55,953 nt of DNA from Basidiobolus meristosporus CBS 931.73. Taxonomy: Eukaryota > Basidiobolomycota > Basidiobolomycetes > Basidiobolales > Basidiobolaceae. Below the pieces are notes generated by a model. The model searched no databases. It was given only the letters and a program-made list of their open reading frames with translations, and was not told the origin of the DNA. Every line of letters begins with the position of its first letter. The stretch's first letter is position 1. This document shows positions 50,701-55,953 of this stretch, one piece after another. Made by a program: the position numbers and the translations under genes. The DNA lies in assembly GCA_002104905.1 (NCBI GenBank), contig MCFE01000584.1, positions 1-55,953 on the forward strand, read 5' to 3'.

Positions 50701-51200
50701 TTAAAACTCTAGTGCTTGAGCTTTAAATGGTAGTATATGCAAAGTGGGATAAGTCTTGATGCTCAACCTGTAATGTAGCTCTATAGACCAGAGTACATGG
50801 TCAAGTTTACACAACTATCAATAAAGTCATCTCAGTCATCTAATTCTGACCAAACATTGTTAGTTGCGCAATGCAAATTAGCTATAAGGTAAATCTTAAC
50901 AATGAGAATGCTTCAAATTTAGTGAAGGTTTGCTTACTCTTCATCTGGCATTTGGTTGTCAGTGGGGTAGCATTTGCATGTAGTAATAACAGCCACATGG
51001 GCTTTTGCTAAATCTGGAATACATCTTAAGCATGGATTCAGTCCCACTATAGAGTTAAGTCTCTGAATCCTGACATATCTTAACAAAACATGATACAAGG
51101 CATATGGCATCTGTTTGCAGCTGAAGGCTTGAGCATCAATCCTGCAAGACTGATGACATATTCTGAAGATCTGTATGGCCCAGTTGCTGCTGCAAAGATT
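47794..51200. other. CpG-poor DNA without a recognisable gene
   Basis: Only short chance frames (80 codons or fewer) are open. No LTR, transposase or secreted-family homology was noticed. Probably old decayed mobile DNA. Confidence 0.35.
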
Positions 51201-51349
51201 CAGATAAACTCTTATACCAGCTTAAACTACAACATTTGATGCCAGATGCTGCCATTTGAGCTTTGAAATTATTCTTTTGATAATTGTATACTCCATATAT
51301 GCTGTATTGCAGAATCCTTAGATTCAAAACACTGCCCCAATTACAATAG

Positions 51350-51655
51350 TAACTGCAATACTGAAAGACACATATCTTCTAGAGGTTAGCACCTTTTTAT
51401 TCAGCCTTGTCCCAATGCAGTGATGTTAATGTTTAGGCATTGAGGGTTTCAAACTGCATGAAGATAGCATATAGTAGCTTAGCCACATAACATTGAAACA
51501 ATGCACCCTGGACCAAAGGCACTGCAAAGTGATTATCCCTGCTGGTGAGGCTTGTTTCCAAGTAATTTATTTGGCACAAAGGGTAGAGCTTAAGACTCTC
51601 CCCACCTTAACCTAATTGATAAAACAGCCTAGTCACTAACAATCTCCCCTTTGTC
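51350..51655 (-). repeat. Possible copia-type 3' LTR end
   Basis: On the minus strand, ACAAAGGGGAGATTG (rc of 51641-51656) is followed by TGTTAGTGAC. This resembles the purine tract and TGTT start that close many Ty1/copia elements. The LTR-like text continues leftward (including CTGAATAAAAAGG near 51400). No second LTR and no pol frame were found, so the call is weak. Confidence 0.25.
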
Positions 51656-51659
51656 CTAT

Positions 51660-54600
51660 GTCACCACACAAATTGTTAACAAAATAGTAAATGGAGTAAG
51701 CTCCTCTGTACAGGACTGGCATATGGGTAAAGTGAGTGAGTGGTGATCGTATGAGGAGATCCTAGTATTGCACAATTTGGGACCCACTTGTTGGGCAGTG
51801 CCAACCAAATTACTTGGTGTGTTATGCGGATCTGAGTATTGTTGCTAAATGCAGTCTTCCATGCCAACAGAAGAATTGCCAATATCAGAGGCATATAAAA
51901 GCTATAGATTGGTCAATATGAAGTGTATTGAAACAGCAATCATTACTGGAGGCCCTGAGGTGAGATATTACCTCAGGGTGTGGTAAAACATCAAATGGAT
52001 ATATGGGCTTGAGATGCATTGGCATTGTGTGCTCATGAGCTCATATGAAATGATTTCATATTGTTGCAAACTGCACTAACAAGGGGTGGTGACACTTTAG
52101 GACAAGAAGTTTAGTTCTTGCACAAGTGTCTGACTATATAAATACTATCTTTAGGTCTTTGAATGATTCAATATTCAAATAATGCTCACATTGAAAATAC
52201 TAAATTAATGATAGCAAGGAGCAATTTTCTGAGCCAACATGGCTTTGTATTGCAACACTTCATTGTTCATTGAGAAGCATCCTTCAGTTGTGTAACTGCA
52301 AGTAGCATATGCCTCTTGAATGATAAATAGAGAGCTGTCAGCTGCATCCATAACAATGACTTACAGGGATTCTGTACTTAATATGAACGTACTGAGAAAC
52401 ACTTTGGGCAATAGTTAGAATATGTAACAAAGGAAACTTGCAGCACAAACAGATGCATGCCACTGCCTGCAAACACTCACACCAAAGTAATATATTGATT
52501 CAACATGTTGCCAATAGTTCAGTTTATAGCCAGTTGTGGCGGAAATAAATGGTAAAATGCCTCAAGTGAGCTGTGTAGCAGTGCACAGATTGGTTCAGCA
52601 TCTGAAAATGAACATTAAACAATCACGTATCTTGTAAGCAACTTACTCAGTAGTTTAGTGTTGTCTAATCAGGCTTATGCTGCTGCTTATGTGACAGTGT
52701 AAATCTTGCACTCAGCTCTTAGTGGCTGGGGAAAAATACACACTTGATAGTTTCTGATTGCTTATACAGATCAAGTGGTGAGAATGACCTCAGACAGGGC
52801 AGCCACCTCAGCTGGCAGCAATCTGTCAAACAAGCCCACCATTATTTTAAATTAAACAACCATATCCTGAATGATGCAACTGACATTGTAAGCATAACTA
52901 TCTGCGTGAACTGCAACTCTAAAGCTAGTACATATTTAGCAGGTAAGAGCCAAATAGTCATAATCCTAAGCTTGCCCTAGTTTATGCTAAGCACATAAAA
53001 CAGTTGTAAATGAACATTTTGGGTGTTCTTAAATATTTAAGCAGAAACAAGGCTTGCAAGCCACTATGACACTTAAATAGGGTACCTTTAACAAGCTGCC
53101 AGTGTTACTTAAGGCATGACAAAGGCCCAAAGTACTCAGGCTATAATAAAGCCCACTAAGCTCTTGAAATGACTGCAAAACTCAATAAATCACTGGTACA
53201 ACCTAAAGAGATATGCATCAGAAATGGTAAGGTCAAACTTGTTGTGAAAGAAAAATGGATGCCTTGATTATTTTGCTTGGCAATGCTACACTCACAGATA
53301 TGGTGATATTAGCATCTACACAGGTGGAGAGGACAGGTATGTGACTAACCAGCAGCTGCATTTGGGCCACCTGGTCTTTTCTAACACTAGTCTGTGATCT
53401 TTCTGGTAGCTGCTACTACCTGAGCATTTCAGACTTTGCCAGAAACACTGTTTTAACTGATAATTGGTATACTTGAAAGGTTGCAATTTACCTTGTACTT
53501 ACAATTGCATTTCTATATTGGAGTGCAAGGTAATAAAGGCACTACATTCCATGAACCAAAGGATATGATATTGTTTAAATGCTCTCTGCAGACAAAGTGG
53601 TGCCTGAGATGGCACAACTTAACCAGATTACTGGCCTCAGGAGAGTTTTGAATCCATGTCACTTAATTTAAATAAATATGGGGCTGGAACATGCCACCTA
53701 GGAGCATGGCATAAGCATTGGCTAGTGAGGTCTCTGACATTTTTTGAACAGCAGTTGCATTTGAGCCATGTAAACCAGGATATTGACCAGTACACTGGGT
53801 GCTCCTCTGGTGATATTTTGTAAGTTGTCTCACTTAAGAATCCACAGTTACTACTAAGTTACTGGACTGATGGGTATCAATCAGCAGCTGCCTGATTATT
53901 TGACATTCTGACACTAGTCTTGGTCACTCTGGAACTCATTTATAGTCCCTGCTTAGTCTGTCTCTCTCATAATTTTAGTACTGTGATTACTCTGTTAATG
54001 TTGAAAATGAATCAGCAACACCGTCAAGTATTACATGTCAGCCCCTAAGTTACTATATAATGCTTATGGACATTGAGCACTCTTACAACTTTTATTACCC
54101 ATGTATCAGTTCTACAAAGAAAATAATCCTGTTCTTCTTGGTGCGAAATCAACAGTTCCACTCTTAGCACTAGTTTGCAAGTTCTTGACATTTGACACAA
54201 TAGTCAAGTTGCAGTTTGCTATAAGCTTTGATTGCATTGATCTACTCTAAATATGGTTTACCAGAGAACAAGAGTACACAAATATATGCCATGCAAAGGA
54301 GAGATCTGATGGCAAGAATTTCAGACTCTGAGGGTTTGAGATGCTTGTACCAAATGCTACATTTGTATTATTTCTGCAATAATAAAACTACTGAGCTACT
54401 TTATAAAGTAGCAGCAGTTCCACTTTCTCCACTATTCCTCTGAGAGCCTCTTATATTTAAGACACCTCTTAGATTGCAACAGGTTGTGATTATAATCGCC
54501 TTAATTTATTCTAGCTATGGCTTTTATCAGCCAACAGAACAACTTCTCACTTCAGTTAATCAAGATACAGATCTTCTTAATGATAAATAACTTTTGAATA
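51660..54600. other. CpG-poor DNA without a recognisable gene
   Basis: No long open frame and no similarity to the other repeats of the window noticed. Confidence 0.35.
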
Positions 54601-55953
54601 TAGTAGCAGACAAAGAAGTTGAAACGCAAGATACTTGCAGAGAAAGCTCCAGAATATCAATGACACTATGGATGCGGAAGAGACGATACTCTATCTACTT
54701 TGTAGCTTACCAGGCAAGTGCATTCCACTAATACTTTTTTTAAGACAGAGAAGCCTATTGGACCTAAGAGAATGTCACATGAAGACTTTTTTGGAGTACT
54801 CAAACATAATGACCATGCAGACAAAATCTATGAACACACCTATTCAGCTAAGAAAGACTGACAGAAAAGAAAGGAAAGCAACCATACCAAACATAAAATG
54901 TTTATTGCAACCACTGCCAGAATCTCAGTAAAGAGTTTGCAAGAAGAAATAAGAGGACAAAAAACACAAACATGAATAAGCAAGCCATGTAGCTACAGTA
55001 GTCAGCCAAGTGTCACAGTCCCTGCTGGTGTATATTACTATAGTGTTTGATAAAATATTGATTTTGGAGCTTCACAGTATATCTGTGGTATGAAGGAGTG
55101 GATATGTACCTTATTAAATATTCCTTAACAGAGGTTTACCTAGTTGACAACACTGTGCTGGATGATACAGCTAATGGGTGTGTACAGCAAAAAACAAGTA
55201 ATGATGCAAGGGCCAAGATGGCCAAACTGACAGTGGTAGTCTTTGCCCCTGGAATAGCCAAGGCCTACTCTGGTGAGTAAAGCAGTCACTCAAGGATTAA
55301 AGTTTGTGTTACCAAGCTTAGCAGCGCAATTATGAGTCATGAAAGACAAAGATCGGCTCTGTGGGGTGCAGAGCATAATATGCACAAGTTACAATACAAG
55401 ATTAAGTGTAACCAAGTTGGTCATTATTGCTAAAACCAGGGATATGACACAATAACTTGTTATAGAAAGCAAGGACACATTGGACAACAGATGGTCAACC
55501 AACAGGTGAAAAATCAACTGGCTATAGGCCAAAAATACTCATTTCCAACCAAACTGAGTGTCTGGAATTGATGTTCATGTGCCAAACAAGCTAGGGACAG
55601 TTGCAAGCTTCAGGGCATTAGTGCCACCGGAATATTAGCTATTGCACACAGAGTTACTTTACAGTAACACAAACTGAGTCTAAATCTAAGGTTCATTGAT
55701 TCCATGTTGAAGGGAAACTGTATGGAAAAGCTTGCAAAGTACTACTTGACTAATGGAACATTGCAACACCACCATTTCTGATACTACTCAACAAATAGAG
55801 TAATAGAATGTGCAAGCACAACAAAGTTGATAGGGAAGATCTAGTTTATATGTTAAGGCAATGGACTCCATGTTTTTGCTCAATATGGTCTAAACTTTGA
55901 AACTTCAGCAATATACCCACAGCATGCTGCATGGCACTACACTCTTTGAATTT
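54600..55953 (+). pseudogene. Possible copia-like gag remnant, running off the window
   Basis: The frame at 54635-54931 contains AEETILYLLCSLPGK and a LRECHMKTFLEYSNI-like segment, reminiscent of the LLxSLP and ELxxxLLExE pattern of copia gag proteins. At about 55399-55490 a second segment has spaced Cys/His codons (KCNQVGHYC, TCYRKQGHIGQQ) like decayed zinc knuckles. Stops lie between them. A database comparison is required before calling it; unrelated low-complexity coding is possible. Confidence 0.25.

Overview
The window looks like nuclear DNA of a filamentous fungus, possibly a basidiomycete. The evidence is small TATA-driven, intronless secreted-protein genes with AATAAA-type 3' ends, a Ty3/gypsy chromovirus, and several decayed transposons with a fungal Tnp2-type transposase. 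No rRNA, tRNA, CRISPR array or bacterial operon was seen. The species cannot be named from the sequence.

Three compartments are visible. (1) Positions 1-3.1 kb: CpG-poor, AT-rich DNA with a decayed Tnp2 transposase fragment at 300-1330. (2) Positions 3.1-23.2 kb: a gene island that keeps CpG. It is a tandem array, about 3.9 kb per unit, of three lineage-specific secreted protein families. Family A (192 aa, + strand) has intact copies at 5160, 9073, 12151 and 16564. Family B (about 144 aa, - strand) has copies at 6458, 10302, 14204, 18177 and 20899. Family C (184 aa, + strand) has intact copies at 8174 and 15690. The ancestral unit order seems to be A' relic(+), C(+), A(+), D(-), B' relic(-), B(-), where A' and B' are decayed divergent paralogues of A and B and D is a conserved, mostly decayed minus-strand coding segment. 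Individual units have lost or fused pieces by recombination. B and C share a Gln/Asn-rich core (ALSNxNQ...DQTLYQP) and a basic Tyr/Arg-rich tail, so they are paralogues on opposite strands. A different minus-strand gene (22190-23203), interrupted by one in-frame TGA, closes the island. (3) Positions 23.2-56 kb: strongly CpG-depleted transposon-rich DNA. A full-length but dead chromovirus (25324-30954, with LTRs, CCTTG target duplication, gag, protease, RT, RNase H, integrase, chromodomain) sits inside an older Tnp2 transposon. Further copies of that transposon lie at 31-46 kb. The best copy carries two head-to-head coding regions, a Tnp2 transposase and a second protein (ORF2) with an internal repeat of about 70 aa. 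A 29-bp minisatellite of about 40 units (46291-47453) follows. From there to the end nothing clearly functional was seen, apart from faint copia-like traces.

Taken together: an amplifying, rearranging cluster of small secreted proteins (effector-like or cell-surface peptides by inference) is embedded in transposon DNA that appears to have been methylated or mutated at CpG. All intact genes are intronless with a TATA box about 39-47 bp before the ATG, which suggests shared expression logic. The function of A, B, C, D and of the transposon ORF2 is unknown.
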